Origin: a virus
Length of the DNA: 28,693 nucleotides
Strand: one strand, 5' to 3'
Virus record (IMG/VR): IMGVR_UViG_3300029309_000252
Coordinates: 1-28,693 of that record
The notes beneath the pieces were generated by a model. The model was not told the origin of the DNA, ran no database searches, and worked only from the letters and a program-made list of their open reading frames with translations. The position numbers were made by a program, and so were the translations under genes. This document shows, one piece after another, positions 12,773-19,926 of the stretch. Numbering within the stretch: the first letter of the stretch is position 1; every line of letters begins with the position of its first letter.

Positions 12773-13336
12773 ATGGCAAACCCAGATAAACCTAATGGCT
12801 TTAAGCTTATCGGTAAGTTAGGAAGTGCACCACAAAATAATGGTTGTACTGAATATCTTATTGCAAGTGGACAGTCAGGGGCAATTTTCTCTGGAGATCC
12901 TGTTCAGATGTTGACAGGCGGTACCATTAGCGTCGTTAGTACGTCTACTACCGTCAAAATCTTAGGGATCTTCCGTGGCTGCAAGTTCGTTGATACAGAT
13001 GGTAGTATTGTTTATAAAGCACACTATCCAAACGGTCAAACTTCTTCAGACCCAATTATCGCTTTAGTAGAGGACAATCCAGAAAACCTCTATAAAGTAC
13101 AAAGTTCAGGCTCACTCGCTTTAACCGATGTGGGCGCAAACGTTGATATAGACTATACCGCTGGTGATACAGTATCTGGCCAATCTAAGGCTGAGGTAGC
13201 TGGTTCATCAGGAGCTGGTACTGCACAATTCAGAATCATTGGTAAGGTTGATGAACCTGACAACGATTTTGGTACAAATGTTAGTTTAATAGTCAAAATC
13301 AATGAGCATGCATACAGCACAACAGCTGGTGTCTAA
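12773..13336 (+). CDS. Putative capsid decoration protein, 187 aa
   Basis: ATG 12773 lies downstream of AAGGA, immediately before the major capsid gene. The product is beta-rich with few charged runs: PDKPNGFKLIGKLGSAP, then QSGAIFSGDPVQMLTGGTIS, and FRGCKFVDTDG in the middle. It ends FGTNVSLIVKINEHAYS, with Ser/Thr/Gly-rich loops. This gene is regularly found next to the capsid gene in related phages and reads like a small beta-barrel head decoration or stabilising protein. The function is inferred from position, size and composition; no specific family motif was confirmed. Confidence 0.7.
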   Translation: MANPDKPNGFKLIGKLGSAPQNNGCTEYLIASGQSGAIFSGDPVQMLTGGTISVVSTSTTVKILGIFRGCKFVDTDGSIVYKAHYPNGQTSSDPIIALVEDNPENLYKVQSSGSLALTDVGANVDIDYTAGDTVSGQSKAEVAGSSGAGTAQFRIIGKVDEPDNDFGTNVSLIVKINEHAYSTTAGV

Positions 13337-13351
13337 TAATAGGAGTAAATA

Positions 13352-14260
13352 ATGGCAATTAATAGATCGCAATTAGCAAAAGAATTAGAGCCAGGCTTAA
13401 ACGCTTTATTTGGTATGGAGTATGCTAGATACGACAATGAACATGCTGAAATCTTCGAGCAAGAGTCATCTGACAGAGCATTCGAAGAAGAAGTACAAAT
13501 TGTTGGATTTGGTAACGCCCCTGATAAAGCAGAAGGTGCTGGTATCGCTTACGATAACGCAAGTGAAGGTTTTACAGCTCGATACGAGCATGAAACAGTC
13601 GCATTAGCATTCGCACTTACTGAAGAAGCAGTAGAGGATAATTTGTATGACAGACTTGGTTCAAGATATACCAAAGCTTTAGCTAGAAGTATGGCTAACA
13701 CCAAGCAGATCAAAGCTGCAAACATTCTTAATAATGCTTTTTCAGCTAGTTTTGCAGGAGGAGATGGTAAACCATTAGTGGCTACTGATCACCCTCTAAC
13801 AGGCGGTGGTGTAGGTGCTAACAGAGCAGCAGTTTTTGCTGATTTGAACGAAACCTCACTTGAAGATACTCTTATCAGAATTTCAACTCAGGTTGATGAT
13901 AGAGGTTTAGCAATAGCTTTACAGGGAACTAAGTTAATCGTTCCACCACAATTACAATTTGTGGCAGATAGAATTCTTATGTCTCCTGGTCAGTCAGGTA
14001 CAGCTAATAATGACATTAACGCTATGAGAAATATGGGTATGATACCTGAAGGATATGTGGTCAACCACTATCTGACAGACCCAGATGCTTTCTTCGTTAA
14101 GTCAGACTGTCCTGATGGCTTCAAGCATTTTGTTAGATCGCCTATGGCAACATCACTAGAAGGTGATTTTGATACAGGAAATCTAAGATACAAAGCTAGA
14201 GAGAGATATTCATTCGGATTCTCAAACTGGAGATGTGTCGATGCTTCACAAGGTGCATAA
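13352..14260 (+). CDS. Major capsid protein (Mu gpT-like HK97 fold)
   Basis: The ATG at 13352 has AGGAG upstream. The 302 aa product resembles the Mu-like gpT capsid family: N-terminal AKELEPGLNALFGMEYARY, then RYEHETVALAFALTEEAVED and YDRLGSRYTKALARSMANTK, which form the long spine helix. The P-domain and A-domain parts include KPLVATDHPLTGGG, LIVPPQLQFVADRIL and a C-terminal RYSFGFSNWRCVDAS. It builds the icosahedral shell. Position after scaffold and decoration genes, and directly before a strong terminator, supports high expression. There is no protease gene in the module, so maturation may be proteolysis-free. Confidence 0.92.
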   Translation: MAINRSQLAKELEPGLNALFGMEYARYDNEHAEIFEQESSDRAFEEEVQIVGFGNAPDKAEGAGIAYDNASEGFTARYEHETVALAFALTEEAVEDNLYDRLGSRYTKALARSMANTKQIKAANILNNAFSASFAGGDGKPLVATDHPLTGGGVGANRAAVFADLNETSLEDTLIRISTQVDDRGLAIALQGTKLIVPPQLQFVADRILMSPGQSGTANNDINAMRNMGMIPEGYVVNHYLTDPDAFFVKSDCPDGFKHFVRSPMATSLEGDFDTGNLRYKARERYSFGFSNWRCVDASQGA

Positions 14261-14280
14261 TTAAACCTTGTACCCATCAA

Positions 14281-14304
14281 GGGAGCCTTCGGGCTCCCTT
14301 TTTT
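14281..14304 (+). terminator. Strong intrinsic terminator after the capsid gene
   Basis: GGGAGCC-TTCG-GGCTCCC forms a perfect 7-bp GC-rich stem with a stable UUCG tetraloop, followed by six T. It lies 20 bases after the capsid stop. It would end the head operon and let the downstream genes be controlled by their own promoter. Confidence 0.93.
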
Positions 14305-14305
14305 A

Positions 14306-14334
14306 TTGCTTAATTACCTAAACAGAGTTACACT
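14306..14334 (+). promoter_or_regulatory. Candidate promoter TTGCTT-17-TACACT after the capsid terminator
   Basis: TTGCTT (14306-14311) and TACACT (14329-14334) are spaced by 17, directly after the terminator T-tract. The -35 hexamer is identical to that at 2972. It would restart transcription for the jelly-roll paralog block, with a leader of about 50 bases containing a hairpin. Confidence 0.45.
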
Positions 14335-14347
14335 CAAATAAATTATG

Positions 14348-14366
14348 GCATTTAGCAAATAAATGC
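14348..14366 (+). promoter_or_regulatory. Leader hairpin before the first jelly-roll gene
   Basis: GCATTTA-GCAAA-TAAATGC is a perfect 7-bp stem with a 5-base loop, ending just before the AAGGAGG ribosome site of the gene at 14390. It lies in the transcript leader predicted from the promoter at 14306. It may stabilise the message or expose the ribosome site. Structure seen; function inferred. Confidence 0.4.
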
Positions 14367-14389
14367 TGGTCCAAGGAGGACTGTAATTT

Positions 14390-15244
14390 ATGAGTGTTAA
14401 TTTTAAGAACAACGTTTCTAACGTAGATAAAAGCAAAGGGTCAAATCTTATGGGTTTAATACACCCTGGTCCTACTACAGAATACTTCGACGATTTTTTT
14501 ACATACAATGCAGGTGAGTGGAAAGTAACAGAAACCGCTGCAGGTTCAGGAGCAAATAGCGTAACGAACGTAGATGGTAATGGCGGTGTCATACAAATGA
14601 CTACTGACAATGCTGCAAATGACGGTATTCTAATACAGCTTGGAACAAACTCTGCTATTAATAGTGCTTTCGAGTTTGATTTAGATCACGATTTTTTTTA
14701 CGAAGCTAGAATAGCTCTTGATCATTACGATGCAACTAAAATGCATGCGTTTATTGGGTTATGTGGCAAAGCTGATGATGAAATATTTGATAATTTTAGA
14801 TTCCAAGACAGTATCGGACATCAATTTACAAATGTAGGTGGTTTTTTTCCTTCTGATTTTTATGTTAGATACGGAACACAAGAAACATCACCAGGATCTT
14901 TAGGCAACAGAATGGCTACTTGGAATGGTACTGGTCAAGGCATTTCTGGTACGTCTGTAGTAAATCAAGTGCCTTTTCCTTCAGATGGAGAGTTTTGTAC
15001 TTTAGGTGTATCTTATGACAGTAAATCACAACTAATTTCTTGGACATATCAAGGTGTTCTCATTCAAAGAGCTGCTTTTGATGATAGATTGACAGGACAA
15101 AAAACAACAAATGCTGTTGAAACTTGGGCATATCCAAAAGGAGTGTTAGTACCAACATTAGGAGTAAGAACAAAAGAAGCGTCTGCTAATAGTATGAAGG
15201 TAGATTACTTTAGATGCGGTATGAGAAGGAGGAATCGAGTATGA
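14390..15244 (+). CDS. Jelly-roll (ConA/LamG-like) structural paralog 1, 284 aa
   Basis: ATG 14390 follows AAGGAGG. The product has a short polar N-arm and then a domain opening with EYFDDFFTYNAGEWKVTETA. It continues with GSGANSVTNVDGNGGVIQMT and paired strands (DFFYEARIALDHYDATKMHA), and ends VLVPTLGVRTKEA...MKVDYFRCGMRRR. The DDF-x-x-Y...W opening and VDY near the C-terminus recur in three further genes. Alternating strands with FYEARI- and AFIGL-type cores resemble concanavalin A/laminin-G-type jelly rolls in phage fibre or decoration proteins. It is probably a virion surface protein. The ConA-like call is by pattern only and could be another beta-sandwich fold. Confidence 0.65.
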   Translation: MSVNFKNNVSNVDKSKGSNLMGLIHPGPTTEYFDDFFTYNAGEWKVTETAAGSGANSVTNVDGNGGVIQMTTDNAANDGILIQLGTNSAINSAFEFDLDHDFFYEARIALDHYDATKMHAFIGLCGKADDEIFDNFRFQDSIGHQFTNVGGFFPSDFYVRYGTQETSPGSLGNRMATWNGTGQGISGTSVVNQVPFPSDGEFCTLGVSYDSKSQLISWTYQGVLIQRAAFDDRLTGQKTTNAVETWAYPKGVLVPTLGVRTKEASANSMKVDYFRCGMRRRNRV

Positions 15245-15360
15245 CATATGTAATAAGATGGCGTGGTGGCTCTATGGAGTTTAGTAGTATGAAAGATTTG
15301 TCTGATTGGATGCAGGCTCAAAATCATGATTTTCCAAATATTTGTTTGGAGGTGAAATAA
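15241..15360 (+). CDS. Mini-protein 1 of the paralog block, 39 aa
   Basis: This complete frame overlaps the upstream stop by ATGA, with AAGGAGG nine bases before the ATG, and its stop overlaps the next ATG by TAATG. The sequence begins MTYVIRWRGGSMEFSSMKDL and ends NICLEVK. It reads as strand-helix-strand, like the three other 43-47 aa mini-proteins in this block. Real translation is supported by the ribosome site and the two overlaps. Function unknown. Confidence 0.72.
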   Translation: MTYVIRWRGGSMEFSSMKDLSDWMQAQNHDFPNICLEVK

Positions 15361-15503
15361 TGGCTAAGAAATTAACATTAACAATAGACGGTGTAGAAAC
15401 ACAATATGCAAATACAACAGCAGGTAAAAAGAAATTAGCAGATGCTGCTATGGCCGCTGTAGCTGTTGGTAAAGAAGTAGTTTTAGATGAGGTAGAAGTA
15501 TAA
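15360..15503 (+). CDS. Mini-protein 2 of the paralog block, 47 aa
   Basis: The frame starts at ATG 15360 with GGAGG upstream and its stop overlaps the next ATG (TAATG). The product begins MAKKLTLTIDGVETQYANTT, has an Ala/Lys helix (KKKLADAAMAAVAVGK), and ends in an acidic strand (VVLDEVEV). The layout of strand, turn, strand, helix and final V-L-D-E strand is shared with the mini-proteins at 17352 and 18337, suggesting a duplicated family. Function unknown; it may be a small partner of the jelly-roll proteins. Confidence 0.72.
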   Translation: MAKKLTLTIDGVETQYANTTAGKKKLADAAMAAVAVGKEVVLDEVEV

Positions 15504-16513
15504 TGGCAAGTAATGATGGAAACGTAATATTTGGTAAAACTTCAGCGGTTGGTGAAGTAAATAAAAAAATAACAGGAAATGCTAGTGTAAGTTTCCCAAA
15601 CGGTATTTCTAATTTCGTAAAAAAAGATCATCCTTTATCTAAAATTGGTATCTTAGATAAAACTAAATATATTGTTTGGCACGACGATTTTAGCAATTAT
15701 GTAGCTGGCCATTGGGAAAAAACAGTAGTTGAAGCAGGTTCAGGAAATCACTCAGTTGGTGTCATTAACGGTGCAGGTGGCTTGCTAGAAATAGCTACAG
15801 ATAATGCAAATAACGATAGAGTTTTATTGCAATATAAAGGAAATGCATCTCAAGCAGTTGGTAGTTTCATAATGGATCCAAAAAAGAAAACTTATATTGC
15901 TATGAGGTTTAAGTGCGACAATTGGCAAACATGTGCTTTACATGTTGGTCTGATGAGAAGAAAAACTGATTTCAACGGTTTATTAAGTCAGGGTGGTACT
16001 ATACAAGGACTAGGTATAGATCCATTATTTACAGGCTCAGAACCAGCTATGTTTGCTTTTATGGGCACAGGGTCTGGTTTACCGCTGAATTGTGTATTTG
16101 GTACTACTACTTCAGGCTTTTTACCAACAGCTGGTGACATCACAAATGATGAGTTTATTGAACTAATTTTTGTTTACGATCCCAATAGAAATGTTGGTAG
16201 AAGTATACCAAGTCCTAAAAACAACGATACTTTCTTAGGAAATATAAGTGCTGCTTTACCAGCTGGTCAAATAAATACAAATCAAACTTATCTACATAAG
16301 CCTGTTTATTTCAAAGATTCGGCTAGAGGTTGGACTGGGTGTAGTGCAAGTGTAGGTGGTTCTGATTTACCATTTACCCCAGGAACAGATACAGTAAATC
16401 CTGCCACATGGCCTGATGGTGTAAATTTGATGCCTACTATGATGATTAGAAATAGTACCGCAGCTATAAGCAAGTTGACAGTAGATTATTTAACTATCGT
16501 ACAGGAGAGATAA
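15503..16513 (+). CDS. Jelly-roll (ConA/LamG-like) structural paralog 2, 336 aa
   Basis: ATG 15503 overlaps the previous stop. A longer N-arm (about 60 residues, with SFPNGISNFVKKDHPLS) leads to the shared domain start VWHDDFSNYVAGHWEKTVVE. The segments AGSGNHSVGVINGAGGLLEI and ATDNANNDRVLLQY closely match paralog 1 (AGSGANSVTNVDGNGG and TTDNAANDGILIQL). The end is LMPTMMIRNSTAAISKLTVD followed by YLTIVQER. The SFPNGISN motif also appears in paralog 4. Paralog 1 and 2 are the closest pair. Likely virion surface protein. Confidence 0.65.
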   Translation: MASNDGNVIFGKTSAVGEVNKKITGNASVSFPNGISNFVKKDHPLSKIGILDKTKYIVWHDDFSNYVAGHWEKTVVEAGSGNHSVGVINGAGGLLEIATDNANNDRVLLQYKGNASQAVGSFIMDPKKKTYIAMRFKCDNWQTCALHVGLMRRKTDFNGLLSQGGTIQGLGIDPLFTGSEPAMFAFMGTGSGLPLNCVFGTTTSGFLPTAGDITNDEFIELIFVYDPNRNVGRSIPSPKNNDTFLGNISAALPAGQINTNQTYLHKPVYFKDSARGWTGCSASVGGSDLPFTPGTDTVNPATWPDGVNLMPTMMIRNSTAAISKLTVDYLTIVQER

Positions 16514-17352
16514 TGAGTACAAATTACGAAAAAGGTTTTAATAACTTACCTGATTTAAAAAATCACCCAGCTGGTGATTATATGGGCGGTGATTGGCCAA
16601 CAAAGTTTAATATTATATTTGATGATTTTACATCATTTGACACAGCTTCTAATGGCTGGCGAGCAGGTACACAAGGTGGTTCTACAATAGCTTTAGTGCC
16701 AACATCTCAATTCGATAGCAGAACAGCAAACGGTGTTTTGCGATTAACTACATCTTCAAGTGCTACAGGGAGTGCTGGTAGCTGTTTGTTAGCTTGGGCT
16801 GGAGGAAGTGGTGCTAATAGAGCAACCATACCTTTTACTGGTACAGAACCATTCTTTTTCCAAATACGTTACAAATATCCTGCAAATGCTACGGATTGTC
16901 TTCTGGGTTTTAATGTGGGGACTGAAGCTTTAATGACTGGTTCTCAATATACAGGCTTCCAATTCATGCCTCCTAGTTTTCAAACTCAGTTTAATCCGAA
17001 TAGTGGTTCTCCTGCTGCTAGTTTTCTCCGTATGAAAAATGCTATTGTTGGTGCTTTTGGCTCTTTAGAAGGAGCAGATGAAGCCACAGTTTTAGACCGA
17101 TATAATGTTCTAACATTTTATTATGATCCAAAAAGAAAATTTATGGTTTATCAAATAAATGATAAAAGGTACGATGCTGCAGGAACAGTCAGAACTAATT
17201 TAGATGGACAAGATTTAATGCTTGATACAGCTGGCACAATACCATTTGGTTCTGTTATGATGCCAACAATTGGGTTATCTGGTGCAGTTTCACAAAGTAT
17301 TGATATAGATTATGTAATGGTGGGTTGTCAAAGACCTGAGGAGTTATTCTAA
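16513..17352 (+). CDS. Jelly-roll (ConA/LamG-like) structural paralog 3, 279 aa
   Basis: ATG 16513 overlaps the previous stop (TAATG) with AGGAGA upstream. The N-arm is short, then the shared opening IIFDDFTSFDTASNGWRAGT. A middle with GVLRLTTSSSATGSAG and FFFQIRYKYPANATDCLLGF follows, and the conserved end VMMPTIGLSGAVSQSIDIDY leads into a Cys-Gln-Arg tail. It is more divergent than paralogs 1 and 2 and has longer Ser/Thr/Gly loops. There is no catalytic motif. Probably a virion surface or fibre component, as for the others. Confidence 0.65.
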   Translation: MSTNYEKGFNNLPDLKNHPAGDYMGGDWPTKFNIIFDDFTSFDTASNGWRAGTQGGSTIALVPTSQFDSRTANGVLRLTTSSSATGSAGSCLLAWAGGSGANRATIPFTGTEPFFFQIRYKYPANATDCLLGFNVGTEALMTGSQYTGFQFMPPSFQTQFNPNSGSPAASFLRMKNAIVGAFGSLEGADEATVLDRYNVLTFYYDPKRKFMVYQINDKRYDAAGTVRTNLDGQDLMLDTAGTIPFGSVMMPTIGLSGAVSQSIDIDYVMVGCQRPEELF

Positions 17353-17483
17353 TGGCATATATAATTAAATACGAAAAACCAAGTGGCGAAACTGGCGAAG
17401 TGTCAGTCGCAAATGTTAATAAAATACAAGAAAAACTAGAAGAAATAGGACCTTGTAATGTTGAAATAAAGGAGAAAGAATAA
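17352..17483 (+). CDS. Mini-protein 3 of the paralog block, 43 aa
   Basis: The frame from ATG 17352 is joined to both neighbours by TAATG overlaps, with GAGGAG upstream. The product begins MAYIIKYEKPSGETGEVSVA, has a helix (NVNKIQEKLEEIG) and ends in an acidic strand (NVEIKEKE). Its shape matches the mini-proteins at 15360 and 18337. It contains AAGGAG in its last codons as the ribosome site for paralog 4. Function unknown. Confidence 0.72.
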   Translation: MAYIIKYEKPSGETGEVSVANVNKIQEKLEEIGPCNVEIKEKE

Positions 17484-18337
17484 TGTCTTTAACAAATTTT
17501 CCAAATGGAGTAAGCAACCAAAGTATTGATAACATAATCAAAGGTAATTTTTACGATCCTACTAGAAATCATGTATTCTTTGATGACTTTGATCATTACG
17601 ATACTGATAAATGGTCTGAGTTGAAATCAGCCAACGGTACAGTAGCAATCAGTCCTGATAATCCATCTTGTATTAGGTTAACAAGTCATACAGGTTCTAA
17701 CGATTTTACAGGGCTATTATTAGGTCCAGCAGTAGGCACACCTGAACATAACTTTACTCTAAAAAAAGATAGAGACTTTGTGATGAAGTTTAGATGGAAT
17801 CCTAATGGTATGAATGGAAGTGACCCAGCATATGCAGGCGCTTTTATGTTTACTGACGATGTGCAAGCAGGCCCACCAATATTCTTTTCACCAACACCCC
17901 CAACAGGGTCAATAGGTGTTATGTTTAAAGGTGATCCAGCAGGCGGTACAGTATGTTATCAATATGTTAATAACGGTTCTAATGCTTATGCAGGCCTGCT
18001 TAATTCAACAGACAATCCTGAGTTAAACGTCGCAAGTAGAGCAGGCTTTCCAAACACATTCTTTACTGCAACTATTTACTACGATTCAGTCAAAGGTAGA
18101 ATTAAATGGATACTAGAAGATACATTAGTATCAGAGGTGGATATAACAGTAACAAATAGAAATTTAAAAAATAGTGCTTCAACATCTTTAACAGCAGCGG
18201 ACATACCGTTTACTGATTCAGGTGCTCAGGTATTACCGCATATTTATGTTGCTAATTTCTTAAACTCAGGAGCACAAAGTGCTGACTTTGATTATATATT
18301 TGTATCTCAACCAAGAGATCCAGGAGGTTTCAAGTAA
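17483..18337 (+). CDS. Jelly-roll (ConA/LamG-like) structural paralog 4, 284 aa
   Basis: ATG 17483 overlaps the previous stop and has AAGGAG upstream. The N-arm contains FPNGVSN, as in paralog 2. The domain opens with VFFDDFDHYDTDKWSELKSA and continues with a strand-rich core (FVMKFRWNPNGM, GAFMFTDDV). It has a long Ser/Thr/Ala stretch near 235-255 and ends with VLPHIYVANFLNSGAQSADF followed by DYIFVSQPRDPGG. The DDF..Y and DY ends define it as the fourth family member. Likely virion surface protein. Confidence 0.65.
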   Translation: MSLTNFPNGVSNQSIDNIIKGNFYDPTRNHVFFDDFDHYDTDKWSELKSANGTVAISPDNPSCIRLTSHTGSNDFTGLLLGPAVGTPEHNFTLKKDRDFVMKFRWNPNGMNGSDPAYAGAFMFTDDVQAGPPIFFSPTPPTGSIGVMFKGDPAGGTVCYQYVNNGSNAYAGLLNSTDNPELNVASRAGFPNTFFTATIYYDSVKGRIKWILEDTLVSEVDITVTNRNLKNSASTSLTAADIPFTDSGAQVLPHIYVANFLNSGAQSADFDYIFVSQPRDPGGFK

Positions 18338-18474
18338 TGGCTATAAAATTAAAACTTATAAATACACAAACTGGCGAAGTCGTCTTAGATGAAACTGTAG
18401 CTAATAAAACTGCTGCAAATAATAAATTAAAAGATTTAAATGAATCAGTACAAGTTATTTGGGAGGAGGAATAA
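18337..18474 (+). CDS. Mini-protein 4 of the paralog block, 45 aa
   Basis: ATG 18337 overlaps the paralog 4 stop, with AGGAGG nine bases upstream. Its own stop overlaps the next ATG, whose ribosome site GGGAGGAGG it encodes. The product begins MAIKLKLINTQTGEVVLDET, has a helix (ANNKLKDLNE) and ends in an acidic strand (VQVIWEEE). It is the clearest match to mini-proteins 2 and 3. Function unknown. Confidence 0.72.
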   Translation: MAIKLKLINTQTGEVVLDETVANKTAANNKLKDLNESVQVIWEEE

Positions 18475-18767
18475 TGAGATTAGTAGGTAGTGATGTAAAA
18501 ACAGCATCCGCAACTTCAACCGCTACAGGTGGTGTTGATTTAACCCAACACAGATCTAGACTCAAAGGATATGTAATAGCTGGTGGTTCATCAGATGGTA
18601 CAGTAACTTTTAGAGATGGAAGTGTTTCAGGGACAGTCTTGTTAGTTGCTCCTTGTAATGCAAATGATACAGAAACATTAAGTATACCGTCAGAAGGCGT
18701 ATTGTTTGAAAACGGCATACATGCTGTTTTATCTAATATAGATAGAGTAACAATATTCCATTCCTAA
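18474..18767 (+). CDS. Small beta-rich virion-type protein, 97 aa
   Basis: The start at ATG 18474 is set by GGGAGGAGG six bases upstream; a longer in-frame ATG at 18459 lies in the ribosome site and was rejected. The product begins MRLVGSDVKTASATSTATGG, has a run of strands with GSSDGTVTFRDGSVSGTVLL, and ends GIHAVLSNIDRVTIFHS. Small Ser/Thr/Gly beta-sandwich proteins like this occur in phage structural modules as decoration or fibre-tip proteins. Assignment to a precise family was not possible. Confidence 0.68.
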   Translation: MRLVGSDVKTASATSTATGGVDLTQHRSRLKGYVIAGGSSDGTVTFRDGSVSGTVLLVAPCNANDTETLSIPSEGVLFENGIHAVLSNIDRVTIFHS

Positions 18768-18768
18768 T

Positions 18769-19050
18769 ATGGCAGTAAGCATGCGCAAAGAGCATAAAAG
18801 CCCCTCTGGGGGTTTAAGTGCTAAAGGTAGAAAATACTACAACAGAAAAACTGGCTCTAATTTAAAAGCTCCTGTTACTTCAAAAAACCCTAAAGGCAAA
18901 GCAAAAGCGAGAAAAAAATCATTTTGTGCTAGAATGAGTGGTGTAAAAGGTCCTATGAAAGACAAAAAAGGTAGGCCAACAAGAAAGGCTTTAGCTTTAA
19001 GAAAATGGCGTTGTGGGACAACTAAAAAAAGAAAAACTAGAGGACGATAA
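18769..19050 (+). CDS. Lys/Arg/Gly-rich small basic protein (DUF6321-like), 93 aa
   Basis: The product contains KSPSGGLSAKGRKYYNRKTG, then SNLKAPVTSKNPKGKAKARK, FCARMSGVKGPMKDKKGRPT and LALRKWRCG. This string of motifs matches a widespread phage and algal-virus small basic protein family I recall as DUF6321, whose function is unknown. It is highly positively charged with a pair of Cys that could bind metal. The start is a plain ATG two bases after the previous stop. Basic virion proteins may help neutralise packaged DNA (inference). It opens the basic-protein cluster that surrounds the SET-domain gene. Confidence 0.82.
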   Translation: MAVSMRKEHKSPSGGLSAKGRKYYNRKTGSNLKAPVTSKNPKGKAKARKKSFCARMSGVKGPMKDKKGRPTRKALALRKWRCGTTKKRKTRGR

Positions 19051-19051
19051 T

Positions 19052-19231
19052 ATGAGTTTTTGGGAAAAAGTAGGAAATTTTTTTGGCTTGGTAAAAGTCA
19101 GAGCTCGTGATGAAAATGGTCGATACGTTGCAGATGATAAATCGACAGCAAGGAATGAAGCATATACAATGGTGCATAAAGATTTGATAAAAAAACCAAA
19201 ACGTAAATATAAAAAAAGGAAGGCTAAATAA
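19052..19231 (+). CDS. Small basic-tailed protein, 59 aa
   Basis: ATG 19052 was chosen because AGAGGA lies at the right distance; an upstream in-frame ATG at 19013 falls inside the previous gene. The product has an aromatic N-terminal helix (MSFWEKVGNFFGLVKVRARD), an acidic-polar centre (ENGRYVADDKSTARNEAYTM), and a Lys-rich tail (KKPKRKYKKRKAK). The amphipathic N-terminus and basic C-terminus suggest membrane or nucleic-acid contact, but no family is recognised. Its stop overlaps the next start (TAATG). Confidence 0.72.
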   Translation: MSFWEKVGNFFGLVKVRARDENGRYVADDKSTARNEAYTMVHKDLIKKPKRKYKKRKAK

Positions 19232-19503
19232 TGGCTATAAGTAGTGAAAAGAAAGTACAGAGAATAGAGGTTTATCCTTTATCTGATAAAACAGCAGCTG
19301 ATACAGCTAATGCAAAACATCCAACTGTTATGGTGTGTTATGAAAATGTCTTAACTGGGACTGGTACAGATGCTCATCTAAACGGTACAGTTGCATCAGA
19401 GGTAAAACATTTAAGCAAATTTGTAGAAGATGGTGGCGCTGCAACTGATTACTCTAAAGAAGATGCTTTGGTAAAAACAGTTTGCGCAGCTATTTGGGCA
19501 TAA
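19231..19503 (+). CDS. Conserved-type small phage protein, 90 aa
   Basis: ATG 19231 overlaps the previous stop with AAGGA upstream. The product (MAISSEKKVQRIEVYPLSDK, TANAKHPTVMVCYENVLTG) ends with TVCAAIWA. The VQRIEVYP and KHPTVMVCYE motifs recur in small proteins of marine podoviruses near tail or lysin genes. I know of no demonstrated function. It directly abuts the GTG start of the nuclease gene with no space between. Confidence 0.74.
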   Translation: MAISSEKKVQRIEVYPLSDKTAADTANAKHPTVMVCYENVLTGTGTDAHLNGTVASEVKHLSKFVEDGGAATDYSKEDALVKTVCAAIWA

Positions 19504-19926
19504 GTGTACGAATACAAATGCCAAGTAACTAGAGTAGTAGACGGGGATACAGTAGATTGTGTCCTCGATCTAGGCTTTAGTATCCTTCATAAATGTCGTG
19601 TACGTCTATACGGTATTGACACTCCTGAATCCAGAACTCGTGACTTAGATGAAAAAGCAAGAGGTAAACTTGCATCTAAATTTCTAAAAGAAGCTATAGA
19701 TAACGGTAATAAAATAGTATTAAAAAGCCAACTTAAAGACTCAAAAGGAAAGTATGGCAGAGTGCTTGGTTCAATTGTGGTGGATGGTTTAGACATCAAC
19801 AAAGCTATGGTAGCTAACAATCTAGCGGTCAAATACTACGGCCAAAGTAAAGATGATGTTGAAGCAGAACATATGGTCAATAGAGATATCTTGATTGCAG
19901 AGGGTGCGTATGTACCCGATCTATAA
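19504..19926 (+). CDS. Staphylococcal-nuclease-like endonuclease
   Basis: This 140 aa protein has the thermonuclease/SNase signature. The motif VVDGDTVDCVLDLGF (11-25) gives the metal-binding acidic residues, RLYGIDTPE (34-42) gives the catalytic Arg and Glu, and KYGRVLGSI (83-91) supplies the second catalytic Arg. The tail ends IAEGAYVPDL. It cleaves DNA or RNA with calcium. The start is GTG with no Shine-Dalgarno site, directly after the previous stop, so it is probably translated by coupling. There is no signal peptide, so it should act inside the host or in the virion. Candidate roles are host DNA breakdown or genome processing. Confidence 0.9.
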   Translation: MYEYKCQVTRVVDGDTVDCVLDLGFSILHKCRVRLYGIDTPESRTRDLDEKARGKLASKFLKEAIDNGNKIVLKSQLKDSKGKYGRVLGSIVVDGLDINKAMVANNLAVKYYGQSKDDVEAEHMVNRDILIAEGAYVPDL

